From Rhea pennata (Eukaryota; Chordata; Aves; Rheiformes; Rheidae), in contig NC_084668.1 in the NCBI RefSeq assembly GCF_028389875.1, positions 20,699,493 to 20,763,492 on the forward strand: a stretch of 64,000 nucleotides of DNA, given 5' to 3'. The translations under genes and the position numbers were made by a program. The notes under the pieces are model-generated. The model searched no databases, had not been told where the DNA came from, and worked only from the letters and a program-made list of their open reading frames with translations. Numbering within the stretch: position 1 is the stretch's first letter; every line of letters begins with the position of its first letter. This document shows, in pieces, positions 38,632 to 52,022 of the stretch.

Positions 38632-41590
38632 GTCTATGGGATGGAATATACTTAGCTTCCTAAAAATGTCAAATTGCAGTTAGGAAACCTTAAATTCCAC
38701 TGTGGAAGACTGCAGCATTTTTTTCCAATCTGATTGACTGAGCCTTTATCTTTTGTACAGCATTAAGCATTAAGACTGCTTGCTATATTGTCTCCCTGCA
38801 AAAAGAACACTTGCCTGCTAACTGGTTTAACTGTATCACGTTCCTGAATACTTTCTGCTCCAACATCCTTTTAAGATTTAAAAAAGGCTCCATAGTGTAT
38901 ATAATGACACCCAGGAAATGTGACAAGAATTCTCTCTTCCTTATCAATTTTTGTTCTTTCCATCTGTCAAACATTTGGTGTGTTGCTTCCCTCCCCCAAC
39001 CCCCCCCCACTACTGCAGCAAAAATGCCTGCCTGCCTTTTGTTTATGTCTTTCTACACTAGCATCGTGACATCATCAGTGGTATTGCCAGGGGAAAAAAT
39101 ATGCATAGCTGTAGCTAAACCAGCTGTTCGTTAGCAACCCAGCTAGTCTGCTTTCGTTTCTTCTTAAGGTATATGTGATAGTGTTTCCTGCTTAAGAGAT
39201 GTAGAATGTTCTCAGCCTCAAACCTTCTGCTCAGACTATGTCTTTGGGTAGATAAAAATGGTGGCACTCTAAAATAAATACATTATTGATAATGGATTTT
39301 TTTTTTTATTTTAAGAAAACAAATGTTAAATTCTACAGGAGATTCATCAGTGGATTTCATTGTGGGTTATTCAGAATCCTTTACAGTTCAGTTTAATCAC
39401 AGAGGCTGCCTCTCAACTATTCTAATAAAACCTTAATACATGATGAGCAAGATGCTGGGAACAACAAAGAAACTGAAAGTTTTGTCATTGATTTGCATGA
39501 TGATACAGTAAGGTACATGAACGTCAGTGTTCATCATGCTTGTTCCTTCTTCCATGCAAATCAGTGGCACAACTTGCACTGAATTCCATAGAACGAGAAT
39601 AAAGCCAACAAAGAGCAACAAGCTGTCAGTAATTCTAATGAGTGGGATGTTAAAAAGAATGAGTAGTAGGTATTTCATTTGTGGAATTTTAATAAGCTAC
39701 TTTTTACCAATTTATATTTTCAGAATGCTATGAATTATTCCAGAGATAATTCACTATTTCATAGTGCATCTTTGCAATGTTAATACAGTTAATTACTTGT
39801 GAGGCACCAGTTTTCAGGGAGTGAACAGACATTTGGTTATCATCTCTAGCTCTATATTAGAATTTTAAGCTAGGATATTTTGTGAATTATCTCTTAAGTA
39901 GGAGTTAGGCTAGCTCCAAATATTCTAAAATAAATCACTGATACTGATAATGTATCAGTGAACCAATCATTAAATATTTATCCTTCCATGTAAGTGCTTT
40001 CATAATTGTGAATGTAGTTTTTCATTTACTCTGATGTATGATATTATTTAAATATTAAGTTTTTAACCAATATAAATGTTGTTTGAATTTATAATTTTGT
40101 GCAAATAAGAAACCCATGAGCTATTATCAAAAGGAGATCAGACTTCACTGTACTCTATAATTTGTCATTTAGATTTTGGAATAATCCTTACTCAAATGGC
40201 CAATTCTAATTCACCTGAACAGTCTCACTGAAATCAGTAAGATTAATTTTATGACCAAAGATTATAGGATAATGCCCTTAACTGATAAGACAATTTTAAA
40301 TCAAGGGACTGCTTTTTAGGAACATTTTTTCATTCAGAAACTCTACCTTCTACATAAAGGATAAATGCTGGCAGACTTAGCATGTTGGCAAAATATTACC
40401 TCTTTAGAATATTAATTTCAGTGTGTGCTATGTGTGGAGTAATGCAGGCAACATGAGATTTTTGCCACTCCCCTCATGGAAAAAAAAATACTTTTTAACT
40501 GCTTTGAATATCTACCTGAACCTTTGTTACAATGGGAGGGGGAAAAGAAAGTTGAGAGGAATTTCCATAATTTCTACCTTCCTAATGAGCTAAAGAAGCT
40601 TTAGAATTTGTTATTGCTTCCTCATAGTAGACCTCAGCTGATAAAAATATCCATAGACAGTGAAATCAGTGGCATGCCTGGCTTTCCCAGACAAAACTCC
40701 CATGTGATCACATAGGCAGCCTCAGTGAGACTGAAGCTGCTCAGCAAGCAGTAGGTAGTGAGTCTTTGTGCAGAGTGAAGCTCTTGTCGCTGAACAATAA
40801 AGCATATGGTACCAGCAATAAAACACAGTGCTGGGAAATTTAAGAAGATTCTGCTGGAACTAGGAAGACAGTGAATATGTCAAACGTTATAAAATGACGA
40901 TCAATCTGTTTTGGTTCCTAATTAATAAAAACAGTGCATGGATTGGAAAAACAACAATTTGAACAGGTCAGTTGTTTTACAGATTTTTCACACACTTCAG
41001 TATTTTAAATATAAGCGTATTATTTCCTTATTTTTAATTATATCATTTTTTTTTTGCATTTGGTAAGGTGGGATTGGAAGGATGCACATCAATGTGTTAC
41101 CAAGCTAAATAAATTGTGCAAGTTCTGTGGTCAGATTCATTGTACAAATGTTTTTACTATTATTCCTCTGCAATCCAAACTTCAATTATGCATGAAAAAC
41201 TGGATAGCGAGTAAAATTAAATTTATGCTAGATGGATCATTTACCAATATCATAAAATATTTAGTAACAACAATCTATTTTTGTGCTATATATTCAAGAC
41301 GAATTCTTTCTTGATAGCAAATGTGTAGTGTCTGTGGTCCTAAAAAATACAGCATTGGAACATACTAACAATGCACCTAGATTTTTTTTTTTTTACATTA
41401 TTTTTCTTGGATATTGTTAGCAGTGGTGTGGGTTTTTTTATTTATTTTTAATACAACTGAATACACACAAGAATGATACATCATAATGCTCTACATTTAC
41501 TTAACACTAATATTAATGCAAAATAATATATATTTTTATTTTTCAAGCAAGTATTTATTTCTGTTATTCTTACAGTTCACTATGCTTTTG

Positions 41591-41610
41591 TTTTTTTTTT
41601 TTTTTTTTTT
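41591..41610 (+). repeat. Poly(T) run, 20 bp
   Basis: An uninterrupted T run in AT-rich DNA about 0.7 kb before the CpG island. Confidence 0.9.
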
Positions 41611-41822
41611 GAGAACTGGTCCCAAAGATTTTAATGGCCTGCATTTTATACAGGATAGACATTTAATATCTCCATCATATTGCACCACATTGAAATTAAC
41701 CTTTTTAAAACTTTTTACCCATAAATCTCCTATTAGTAGTGTTTTTTCTTATTTCTCCACCACTTCAAAAATCATAAGCTATACATACTGGCAATGCCTG
41801 AAAGAAATGAGAATTGCAGCAG

Positions 41823-41848
41823 TTTTTTTTTTTTTTTTTTTTTTTTTT
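41823..41848 (+). repeat. Poly(T) run, 26 bp
   Basis: An uninterrupted T run. With the A29 run at 42027 it forms an inverted pair around 178 bases, just upstream of the CpG island. Confidence 0.95.
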
Positions 41849-42023
41849 AATAGAGAGTGTTTCAGCAATAGTGAGGTTGAGCCCTTGAATTGGGAGTGCA
41901 AAAAGGAAAAAAAATAACATAGAGAAAAAGAAAGAACAAGGAGGACAGGTTGTCATTTTCATATGAATTTCCTATGACTTCATGTGAGACATGAGACATA
42001 TTTATAAATAACAGCTTGAATAG

Positions 42024-42026
<3 letters not shown>

Positions 42027-42055
<29 letters not shown>
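42027..42055 (+). repeat. Poly(A) run, 29 bp
   Basis: An uninterrupted A run directly upstream of the CpG-island shore. The sequence before it does not look like a processed transcript that I can name, so I do not call a retrocopy. Confidence 0.95.
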
Positions 42056-42057
<2 letters not shown>

Positions 42058-42284
42058 TTTACTTTGTGTTGCTGTGCAGATATGTTCTCGGTCGTATCTG
42101 TAGAGCCAGAGGCTTTGCAGAAGCGGTTGGAGTGAGTTGGCCATCGTTCCTATGAATGCTAGTGCCCCGGCTGGAGATGCACTCTCTCCTGTTCGCCCCG
42201 TTTTACTATTGTGTCTGTGTGTGATGCTAATTCACATGGGCGATTTGAAACAAGCTGTGCATACGTTAAATCCATCGATTTCTA

Positions 42285-42293
42285 ACCGGAAGT
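42285..42293 (+). promoter_or_regulatory. ETS/GABP-type site ACCGGAAGT
   Basis: The motif is a match to the ETS core CCGGAAGT, which is common in CpG-island promoters near transcription starts. It lies 38 bases before the GC-rich core of the island. Binding is inferred from the motif alone. Confidence 0.4.
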
Positions 42294-42305
42294 CGGTGCC
42301 CTCTT

Positions 42306-42324
42306 TAATAATAATAATAATAAA
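42306..42324 (+). repeat. (TAA)n microsatellite at CpG island edge
   Basis: Repeated AAT/TAA units end just before the GC-rich core starts at 42331, making an abrupt composition change. Confidence 0.85.
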
Positions 42325-45194
42325 AACAAAAGCCGCCGGCGGCCTGGCTCCTAGCGGCGCGGCGAGGGCGGCACCCGCCGGCGCGGGACACGCGGGGCTG
42401 CTCCGCGGCGCGGCCGCCCTGCCCGCCGGCCCTTGGGCTGCGGCGGCGCCGCCGCGGGCCGGGTGTCCCGGCGGGCGGGCCCCGGCCGCAGGCGGCGCGG
42501 CCTGCAGGTGCGGCTGGCAGCCGGCGGGGGGCAGCGCGGCGGCCCGCGGCCCTGGCCCCGGGAGCGGGGCGCGCCTGCCGTCCGCCGCCGGCGGGGCCCG
42601 GGCTTTCGCTGATTTCTCAGCTGGAAAAGCTAACGCTGTCAGATGTTGCGATTAAAATATTATTTTATTGCAGCTAAAATACGATGCTTTCTTCCCAAGT
42701 TCTCTGACGGGAAGGATGAGGAACGGTTCTTTGTTGACTGCTGTTCAAAATAAAAATTCTGATTGCAGAGTATTTGCAGATAGTTGATCCATATGGCTCT
42801 TATTTAGCAGAGATCTGCTTAAACTATGCTGGTTTTAGAGTCAGAATTAGAGTGTTTTTGAATGCACAATTTTCCACTTCAAATTCCCCAGTGAAGATGC
42901 TCTGTAATCACCCTATTAAAACAGTTTTCCTGTAAAAAATCTATATAAAAAAGGTAGTTTGGCATCTCTTTGAAATTAGACTTAACGTTGTTTCTGAGAA
43001 TAGACATACAGAAGAATACTGGTAAAAGCATAGATACGGTATCTGCAACGTTACCCATCAGACTGGTTCAGCTATACTGAATCTGTTCTATCTAAACTAT
43101 TTTAAAACAGGAAAAAAAAGCAATATATAGTCAACAATTTCTGTATTCATGTAAAGTATGGTGTATTTTAAGATTAGATTTATGAGACTGTTAGGTACTT
43201 ACATGACATAAATTAACAGCTTTCACTAAAATAACAATAGGAGTGTCACTATAGAACAGCATCCTAGCTGCTAAAATGCAAGCAGGAACAAAAAATTGTT
43301 TTCCTGTGGAACATATTTTCATAAATTTCAGGTACTTGGTGTTTTAAAGAGTTTTAAAGAAAAAAGGCCAAAGAACTTCTGAAGTAAACAGGTGTTAATG
43401 TTTTGCTGCCAAGTCCTGGTAATCCTGAAATATATTTTGTTCCTAGTCGAAACTCCATTAATACTTCAGTTAATTTATGGTCTATAAAAACATTTTGCTA
43501 CCATTTGATTGCTGAATATTGAGCTCCTTTGAACATCATAAATAGAACCAAACATTTCTGCATAAATAAGAAATTGTGGAGACAGAGACTTGACAAGACC
43601 ACCTGCATCAGTGAAATTTAGTGTTAATTGTATAATTCCTAATTTACTTCAAGATCAGAGTATAATCTACTATGTAACATCCTGCTTTGAGCCTGTGCAA
43701 ACTTTATCATATTTGGTGCTTTCTGTCTTAGATATTTGGTCTAATTTGTTGATTGAAAAGAGGAATGTACTTTTGTTTAAAAATATATTGATTTGGGCAG
43801 ATAGAATGGTTGAATAATAAGGTTTAAGTTTAATAGTAATTGAAGACATGTAAGCCTTCGTTTAGAGTATGTAAGGGAAAATGGTTGGAAATTCATTCTA
43901 AAATTTATATATTTTCCCTATTCTAGTGACAAAGGATTCTGCTGTGTCTGGAACTCTTTCTTGTCCTTAAAAGAGGTTTCTGGCAAGAGAACCCTGAATT
44001 TTAGGTGTTTTTTCCCTTGAAAAACAGATAGGAAGAACATGCTGAAGTGAGGCAGGTATAATCTATTGCAAGATTGGTAAAGCTTTTGGAAAGATAAATT
44101 GCCATGTTGTCTCTTGCTATCTATCTTTGTCCTTGCTCTAAACCAATTATGAAACCGAGATAAATTGGATTAGTAATGTGCCATTCTCTCACCAAAATAT
44201 CAGCAAACACCATCAGATCTTTAAAATGTTTCTACTTGGAAGTTCTACTGGTAAGTTTTGATCGTTGTTGCTTCATTGGTCTTTTGTAGTTTTTTGACCC
44301 TGAAAAGGGGATTGAATATAGCTTAAAGACAGATATAACTTATCTGGAAACATACACAGAAGCCACAAAGATTTACTAGGTTAAAATAGATCTGTGGCTT
44401 TAATTTCCCCATCCCTTCACAAATAGGGATACAATGTTCTAGAGAAACTCGTGATAAACGGTATCACTTATACCTGTTTTTCACAAAAGAATAAGGAAAA
44501 TGAGAAGAGGCAAAGAAATCTTTATCAACATAAAAATGTGATTAAAGTTCTACTCGGAATTTAAATTTTAGGTTGTCTGAAAGGAAAACTGGCAAAAAGG
44601 AAGAGAAGCTTCTTGAGTTTTGCAGGCTTTTGTTTATTTAAATGCTAGAATTAAAAGCAAGGATTGTTCTTAAAGCTAATATTTAAATGCATCAGATTGC
44701 TTATATTTAGGCTTTCTAATGAAGATAGATGGCTTTCAGTTAACACTTCATAAACGTTTTAAAGAAATATTTAGCTTGATTAACTGGCCTTATTTTGGGG
44801 CTAGATAGTATCCTTCTCTTTCACAAGCAGTGAGGATTTGCATATTTATCTTTATTGACTAGTATGAAATAGGAAATACAGAGTACATAGTATAGAGCCT
44901 GGCCCTCATTAGAGCCTTTCTGAAGGATCTGAACAGGAACATTTACCAGCTTTAGCTTCAGCATCCTGTGTATGTTCTTAGATTCTGAGGTAGAAATTCA
45001 ATGAAGTACTACCATTACGTAGGGTAAGACTGCAGAGTAAATAAGCCTCTAGAGTAACTGCAGTTTTTGTTAGCATGCTGCCATTGTGAGGATAGCAGGA
45101 GGAATTTGAGGTTGTGTTATATACCCATTTTCAACTGGTAAATCATTTTTTTATATGCCTATAAATAAAACGTATTTGTGTTCTGTGCTGAGAA

Positions 45195-45540
45195 TCAGGG
45201 TAGATTGGTCTGTGTTGAGCTCCAAGCTGCTGCAGCTACTGTACTGTGAGTATCTCAGCTAGCTGCTTAAAACTAGCTGGGGGATCTGTACACCACTGCA
45301 GTAAAAGTCCTGTCCACTTAAAGTAGCGGGAAGTGCTGCAGCCCCCAGAGCTGGGGAGGAAGGGATGGCAGCCTGGCACGTGGGTTTTGTCCCCATGTGA
45401 GGGGTCACAGCTGGAGAAGAAGGCTGCCTGTTCATACCCGTCTTCCTGGGTGCCTCGTGAGCCCCTTGTGGGCATCTCCCACCCGTGGGACCTCTGGCAG
45501 GTAGTGCTGCAAGGGTGAATGTGCTGATCTAGCAGTGACT
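45195..45540. other. Isolated GC-rich block, unclassified
   Basis: This is a stretch of roughly 350 bases that is clearly richer in G and C than its surroundings. It has a CACGTG E-box in GGCACGTGGG near 45376-45385 and a small hairpin, GTGGG-CATCT-CCCAC, at 45468-45482. Chance frames are open on both strands (45236-45475 minus, 45333-45518 plus). It could be an eroded transposable element or a regulatory element; I cannot place it in a family. Confidence 0.4.
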
Positions 45541-48500
45541 TCGGGAACTGATTATTTCTTTTAATAGAAATCTGAGTTTGACAGCAGATTTCTCAAACAT
45601 TCAAAATTCATTTTTTATTAGAAATGAATGAAGTCTTAAGATAGTAAAAATAAAAAATAAGATTGGTTACGGATGTTTTCAGTTGCACTTCCTGTGAAAC
45701 AGCAGTCTCCATCAAATGCTGTTTGTGTGGGAGTGAAAAGATAAAGAAGAAAAAGTTGAAATCTACAAAATAATCATTGTTATTTTTAGCATGGGTAACA
45801 AACAGTAGCACTAATTATTTCCAACAGGAAATATGTCAGCTTAGCAGCCTTCTCTCAGACTAACACTCTATCTTAAAATATTTTATGATGATGGGGAGAG
45901 GGAAGCCCTATGACTCTTGCATGGATTGAAATACTGACAGAGTTTCCATTGTTTTGCTCTCAGGTGGTGCCTGAGTTTTTGTTGAACTCAGTGGCTGTTG
46001 ATGTTTGTAGCTGTGAATTAAGTTCACTCAATTGTTTACCGTTACATCCTCCTACAAACCTATTCACATTTCTAAACAAACGTCTTTTCAAGATGACAAT
46101 GAAAAAAATGGAAATCATAGAATATTAACTTTCCTGTATCAGCTGTTTTGGTAAAGGCAAAATAATCAGTGAATTTATAAAGGAAAATAAATTAAAAAAA
46201 AATAGGGTTAAAGGTGTGAGCAACACACCTTCACAGCAAGTTTTCAGGAGAGCATAGGGCGGATGATTGATTTTGTCCCAGCAGAGTTCTCTGGCTGAGA
46301 TGTTGTTTGGTCGTAAGGTAGGTGCTTACAAGTCAAGCCATGCTATGAGAATGGGATAGCTGCTTAGTTTCTATTCATCACTGTCTTGCTGACAAGAGTG
46401 TCTTGGGAATTGAATGGGTACATACTTATTACTAGAACTGCAGCTCTTTTGTCGGCCTTATGGAAGGGTTTTCAGATGTGAATTATAAAGCGGACTGAAG
46501 GATTTTTAGACATGGTTATTATGTTGCCAAGTCACTGGATCCATAAAGTCCAGATTTTCTTTAATACTACAGAAAAGAGGAAAGAGTCAGCACTGAAGTT
46601 TAATACAATTATTTTGAGTCAATCTCATTGTGTTCTGTAGCCTTACACGTTCACATTATGATAACATCATTCCCCTTCCTGCATGTACTTTCAAGTCAAA
46701 TGCAATGCTGCAGTTAATATATGCATAATTTTTACTTGCCAAAAATAAAAAGTCATATTGAGAAAGAATGACTGTAATTGAACATTTATTTTAAAAAAAT
46801 ACTACTTTTCTGAGGATATTAGTTTTATAGAAATTACCAAGAAGACCACAGTCTTACAGGAAATGTTTTATTTTATTGGTTATACAAGTTTTGTCTTCTC
46901 ATAGAAATCAGTTGATTTAGCATGTGATATTGTGGTCACTAAGTTCAGGAGTTTGAAATCTTAGTGCAGCTGATCTTTCTTCCTGTTTTCTTGGGCTAAT
47001 GCTGTTATACTTTCACTATACCTGTCATACTGTCATGTATGCCTGTCATATTGTCCTTATTAGCTTTTGAACTCATTACTTTATTTCAGCTGAATTTGAA
47101 AGAGGAATAGTAGATCTTGAACAAGTGTCATACAAGTACATAGTGAGATGAAGAACCAAGCCCTTACTTTGCGCCACAAAAAAAAGTTTACGGTGTGGGT
47201 AAATCCTTGCATGCCAAACTAACCACATAGAAGAATGCTTTAAGTGCCCTGACCTACAACAGGGAAAAGCATCAGTGAAGCAAACACCTTACTATGACTC
47301 AGGTGATCCATCCGCAAGAGGTGGATCCATAATAAATCGAGCTCTGTTTGTTTCACAGAATAGTATTTTGTAAACTTGAAATTAAAATCTCCTTCTAGTT
47401 TATAGTTGATAATTGAGTAACAGATTTTCACCTTGTGCTTTTCTTAGAAGAGAAGGTAGTTGTCAACGCTTTGCATTTGTGTCCATGGCAGATGCAACTT
47501 TACTAGTAGTTTTCCTAAAGTCAGTAATTTGTTGCAAGTCTTACGCTTTCTTGTTGATTCCCCTCCGTCCAGTGTTAACTGTTTAAATTACACAATTGCT
47601 AAAAAATCTCAACATAAAGGATGAAAAATCAAAAGGCAAATAATAGAAGTAAATATTCATTAATTTCATGTCTTTCATTTCTAACATAAGTGTGATTTTT
47701 GTGGACCTGAATGTCTATTTAAGACTGTCTTGGGTTTGCATTAAACTGCAAATCGTAATATTATATGTTGGTTGTACATCGCCCTTGATTTAGATATGAA
47801 AGCTTGAACTGTTATGGCCATGAAGCTATTTTTGAAGATAGTTTAAAAACATTGCAGCCTTCTAGTAGATATTAATAATTAATATTTTCCAGTATGAATA
47901 TTTTTATTGAATCTGTTCTCTGGGGAGAAAAGGATGCACTTAAACATCTTTTTACTAATTTTTGCTTCATTTGAGACCAAGCCTAGAATGAAGTCATGGC
48001 TTTACTCTTAAACTATGGAGCTATATTCATTTCTTTGGTGGTAATTAAATGTTGAGCTCCTCCTGACTAAAATTATTTTTGTTTATAGGGACCTGTTTCA
48101 TACACCATTTCTTAAATATTTCTACTAAAAAATAATAGATTTTTCTGATATTTTTGAGTCACGTCTTCAAGTAAGCTTTGAGCTACCAGAGACAATGATT
48201 TGTCACCAATTGCTACTAATAACTGCACCAAATATTTCTCTAGTGTCTTAGGTGCATAGTCTTGTGAGTGTGTTGTAGAATTGGGCTAATAATGCTTTTT
48301 TCTTTTTAATAATTTGTACAAAGATTAAAAAAAAGATATTAAGGAAGATTTTGGGGGGGGTTATTGGGAATAAAATATCTTCCCACATTGAAAATCATTT
48401 GGGGAAAAAAATCCCAACAGACTAAAAGCCGTTACTTAGATCCAATGAACCAAAGCTCACACTGTCAATTTTAAATGACTTGTTACTGAAGTTGGAAGAA

Positions 48501-49767
48501 CATGATCCAACCGTTTGTAGCATCAGGGACTCTACACCAAATTAAAAATGTTCTCCCTCATTGGAAACCTGGGGGCTCCAGAAGCAGCCAAGTCTGTGTT
48601 AAGACTTGCATAGGCATTGTAGGTGGAATGCCTGCTGCTGTGCCTTCTCTTGGATGGTGGATGTGACATTGGCATTTTCAAGAAAAGGCATTGAGTTGGG
48701 CAGAATCATCTGCCAAGCTAGGATCTGAACACTGGATTAGGAGAGGAAAGTTAAAATAGTCTCCATCGCAGAACGTGCTGAGCATGCCTATTGTATAACA
48801 AACTGCAGCAATACTGAAAGGCAAATGGCTGCTGGCTCTGCAGAGGCAGTTCTTTAATATCTCAGAATTACGTGCACAATAAACTAAAAGTGTTTTTCAT
48901 GCTACCTGTGCTATAAATTCTTTTTAACACTATCTCTTGAGGTATGTTAAAACTCTGTATTAAATGTATATAAAATTAAGTTTTACCAGTGTATATAAAA
49001 AGAAAAGCTGTGTTAGAAGAGTGATTAAATTTGCAGCGATAAGCTGCAATGAATAATGGGGAAAAAAACAGAATTTTTGCAATCATAGGACCCTCTACTG
49101 TGTGTTTGTTATGATATCCCCAAAAATGCATATCTAAATTTAGGAGATACCTGCTGAAAGTAAGAATAGATTTTAGAGGGGCACTGTAGTAGGGCAGCGT
49201 TGCCTTAACAAATTAATTCTGCTAATAAGCTGGGTATATTAATCCAGCTGATCTGCTTCTGCTGTTTGTGATAGCTTATTCAAAGCAAACTAAGCATATC
49301 CTTAGCTACATGATCAAATACAAAGAAGAGATGAATCGCTGCTGCAGGATAACACTCAACTTTGAGGATACCTGTATTTTAATACCTGCTTTATATACCT
49401 TGTCCCTTATAACTGGCCTCCAGTGATCACAACACCACATGGCTTTGATGGTTGATTTTATACTTTTCTTAAATGCAAAGAAAACTTTAAACTCAGCACT
49501 TTTGGGTGAAATTCTAAGTTCTGTAGGGAAGGATTTTTTTCTAAAGTTTGCTTAACACATCAGCCCCTTCTTCTTCTTCTCTCTCCTGTTATCTCTCTCC
49601 CATTGTGCTACTTTTAAGTCCTTATTGTCATTCTCCAAAACTCATTAATTTGAGCAATATTTTTGTGTGTTTGGTCACGTCTTCGGGCATTTGAAAGATC
49701 TCTTTGCTAAATTTGAAGTATTTTTCTTGAAGTTCTTGAGAGTGAGAGTGCTTTTCAACCAAGTTGC

Positions 49768-49771
<4 letters not shown>

Positions 49772-49814
<43 letters not shown>
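49772..49814 (+). repeat. Poly(T) run, 43 bp
   Basis: This is the longest homopolymer in the window. The open frames on both strands across it are artefacts. Confidence 0.95.
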
Positions 49815-49815
<1 letters not shown>

Positions 49816-52002
49816 TAATTTCTGCTTTTTAACACAGGTAAAACATTTTTCCTGGTGTTTGTTCTTGGAATTGGTCAGACTGAAAAGCAAATGAAAGTAA
49901 GTTTTACAGTGGAAGGCCATAAGCAAATCTAGCCATAGGCATCATGACACATTTGTGTGTTATATGTGTATCATTGCACAAATACTTTTGCTCTTTATCT
50001 CTTAATATTTTAAATGTTTTTTTCCAAGTTTAAATTTGTATGAAGGGATGTATAAAACATGAGAAGGAGATAGGAGAGCAAATAGATGAAAAGTGAAGAA
50101 ATAGAAGAGCAAACTCTTTATGTTCTCCTTTCCTGAAGAACATGTTTAGAGGTCAGAATAATCCACATAATTGATTCCTGCCAGAGGCAGTAGTAATTTA
50201 TATCTTTATCCTTGACCTGACTTTTAGCCTGTATGTATTTAGCCATTTAAGTTAGCCATTTCTTTTGACCATCTCCTTGGCAGTCTCTTTCATTGTTGCT
50301 ACTTACACATCACTTCTTCCACATGGAAAGTCATAATGGCTGGAAATAAATTGAACGGAAGTATATAGGCTACAACTCCACAACTAATACTGTGTCACAC
50401 ACTAACTCCAGTTGTTAATGCTTTCTCAATTAAATCAAACATTGTTTAGATGTATATTTCCTCATGGGGAAGTTTCGACTAAATATTTAAATTGTAATCA
50501 GATTATATGTTAATTGTATATGACAGACAAATTTCACTTAATTAAGGATGTTAAGAGAGCTAAGTTGATTTCAAGGTGGCCAGTAGATAAATAAAAGGAA
50601 TTCAGTTCCCTTTTATTGGAGGGGAGAGAGGTCAGTGTTCCAAAAAGGAGTTACAAAATGAGCAGGCCAGGGTATCATTTCCACAAAGATCCTATTACTT
50701 AATATGCCTCTTCTGTTTTTCCAGCGTTTCCTTTCAAACTGTTCTAGATCAGAATCTCACTGTGTGTGAAGATGGGGCAAAATTACAATGCCAGTAGTGC
50801 TGGTGTTCTCATGCAAAGGCCTAGTGACATAATGCATCGCTCTAGGAAGGCGCTTGTATTCCATAGCTATATCAAAATACCCTTTCCTTCAGTAGTTGCC
50901 TTGAAGTAGAAATGTATTTTGTTACAATAAGGTGAGCCTGTGTTCTTTGAGGACCACAGGTCTTTTGCTTCTGAATAACATTTTAGGATTAGTCCGAAGT
51001 AGCATCACATTAATAATAAGAAACAAGGCAATTTGAGGTTAGAGGCTTAAAAATTAAATATTTTAATAAATAAATTCTGGATGACTGGCCTTCAGCAAGG
51101 AACCAGAACCTAGTTGTCTGTTATCTAAGCTCCCTATACTCATCAGTCACAGACCAGAACCTTCTTCTGAAGGCAGGCCCATAAATCTTTGAAGAAGAAA
51201 GCACAGATCACTCTTTCTCTTAAAGCATCTTTTAAAAATCTGGTAGTGAATGGGTGTCCTGTCTTTCACGCTGCAGTTTAGTGGCTAAAGAACTCGCCAG
51301 GACACTGGATGGTCAAATCTGTTATCCAGTAATTGGTGCCTCTAAGCTGTAGCTTCCTGAGAGAGCACCTTAATGTTTTGGATAAGTAGAGACTGTTTCA
51401 CTGTGCAGAAAATAATGCAAGATTCATAGGCCAGGGAGAGTGTGCACAAGGTATCACGCCAAGTATTGTATTGTATTTAACAACTTTCAGGTGCATAAAC
51501 AGTCACTCTGGGAAAGGGGCTCAACTCTACCTTTCCTTCCCTTTTCCTTTTCAACATGGGCTACAATCATACCTCATTTTTCTTTCAGTTTTGGATACTT
51601 CCTTTCAAAGAACACAAAGTTTCAAGCTCCCAAGGAGACTTGGACATCAAGTCACTCAGACTTCTAAAATCTCAGTAACTTTTAGATATGTGCAAAAGCT
51701 GCCTGTAGGTGCCAGGTTAATTTTAAAGTCAAAAAGTGAGGCCTCAAAAAAGTGTAGATTTTGACAGAGGAGCAGAGTCTTTCAGGAAAGCAGTTTTGGT
51801 TTAAGGACCAGAGCGTCAAAGACAAGAGCATTGTAGTGGTTTAAAAGTTACTGTTTTTTTCAGGTGAAAGCTGATATTTGTCAACCAATAAACAACCATT
51901 TGTGTAATCAATCATTTGTGCCCCCGCCCCCCAGTTCCATTGCCTTTGATCTTATTTTTTGGCCATAAGAAATTTGGCACCAGTTCCAAGAGCAGAATCA
52001 AG

Positions 52003-52022
52003 AAACCTGTATAAACCTGTAT
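52003..52022 (+). repeat. 10-bp tandem repeat AAACCTGTAT, two copies
   Basis: Two perfect adjacent copies of a ten-base unit. It is a minor local duplication. Confidence 0.8.

Larger units (their letters stand above)
15528..42026. other. Gene desert with simple repeats only
   Basis: I recognise no coding exon, LINE or RNA gene across about 26 kb. Listed simple repeats aside, it is unique AT-rich sequence. All frames of 60-133 codons here lack recognisable domains. It may hold distal regulatory elements, but these cannot be told from one sequence. Confidence 0.6.
42080..42720 (+). promoter_or_regulatory. CpG-island-like promoter candidate upstream of CSRNP3
   Basis: This is the only CpG-rich block in the window. 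The core, 42331-42606, is almost pure G and C with dense CG dinucleotides, and it begins abruptly after an AAT/TAA microsatellite. The shore, 42080-42330, has scattered CGs and an ETS/GABP-type motif ACCGGAAGT at 42285-42293. GC boxes of the GGGCGGG type lie near 42471-42480. A possible weak splice donor CAG|GTGCGG has its GT at 42508. Such islands normally mark vertebrate promoters or 5' exons. The next + strand gene is CSRNP3, whose first coding exon lies about 13 kb downstream, so a non-coding first exon here is the simplest reading. Orientation is inferred from that neighbour and not shown by the sequence. A 172-codon frame through the island (42137-42655) is biased in composition and is not believed. 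Confidence 0.6.

Noticed and set aside
41486..41962. A 143-codon frame with phenylalanine runs, and its antisense counterpart
   Set aside because: It crosses two long T runs; the intervening residues resemble no known family.
42137..42655. A 172-codon + strand open frame across the CpG island
   Set aside because: The frame is long because GC-rich DNA lacks stop codons. The product is alanine/glycine/proline-rich after an isoleucine run from the TAA repeat, and resembles no known protein.
49667..49926. Open frames on both strands at 49.7-49.9 kb
   Set aside because: Both depend on a 43-base homopolymer read as poly-Phe or poly-Lys.
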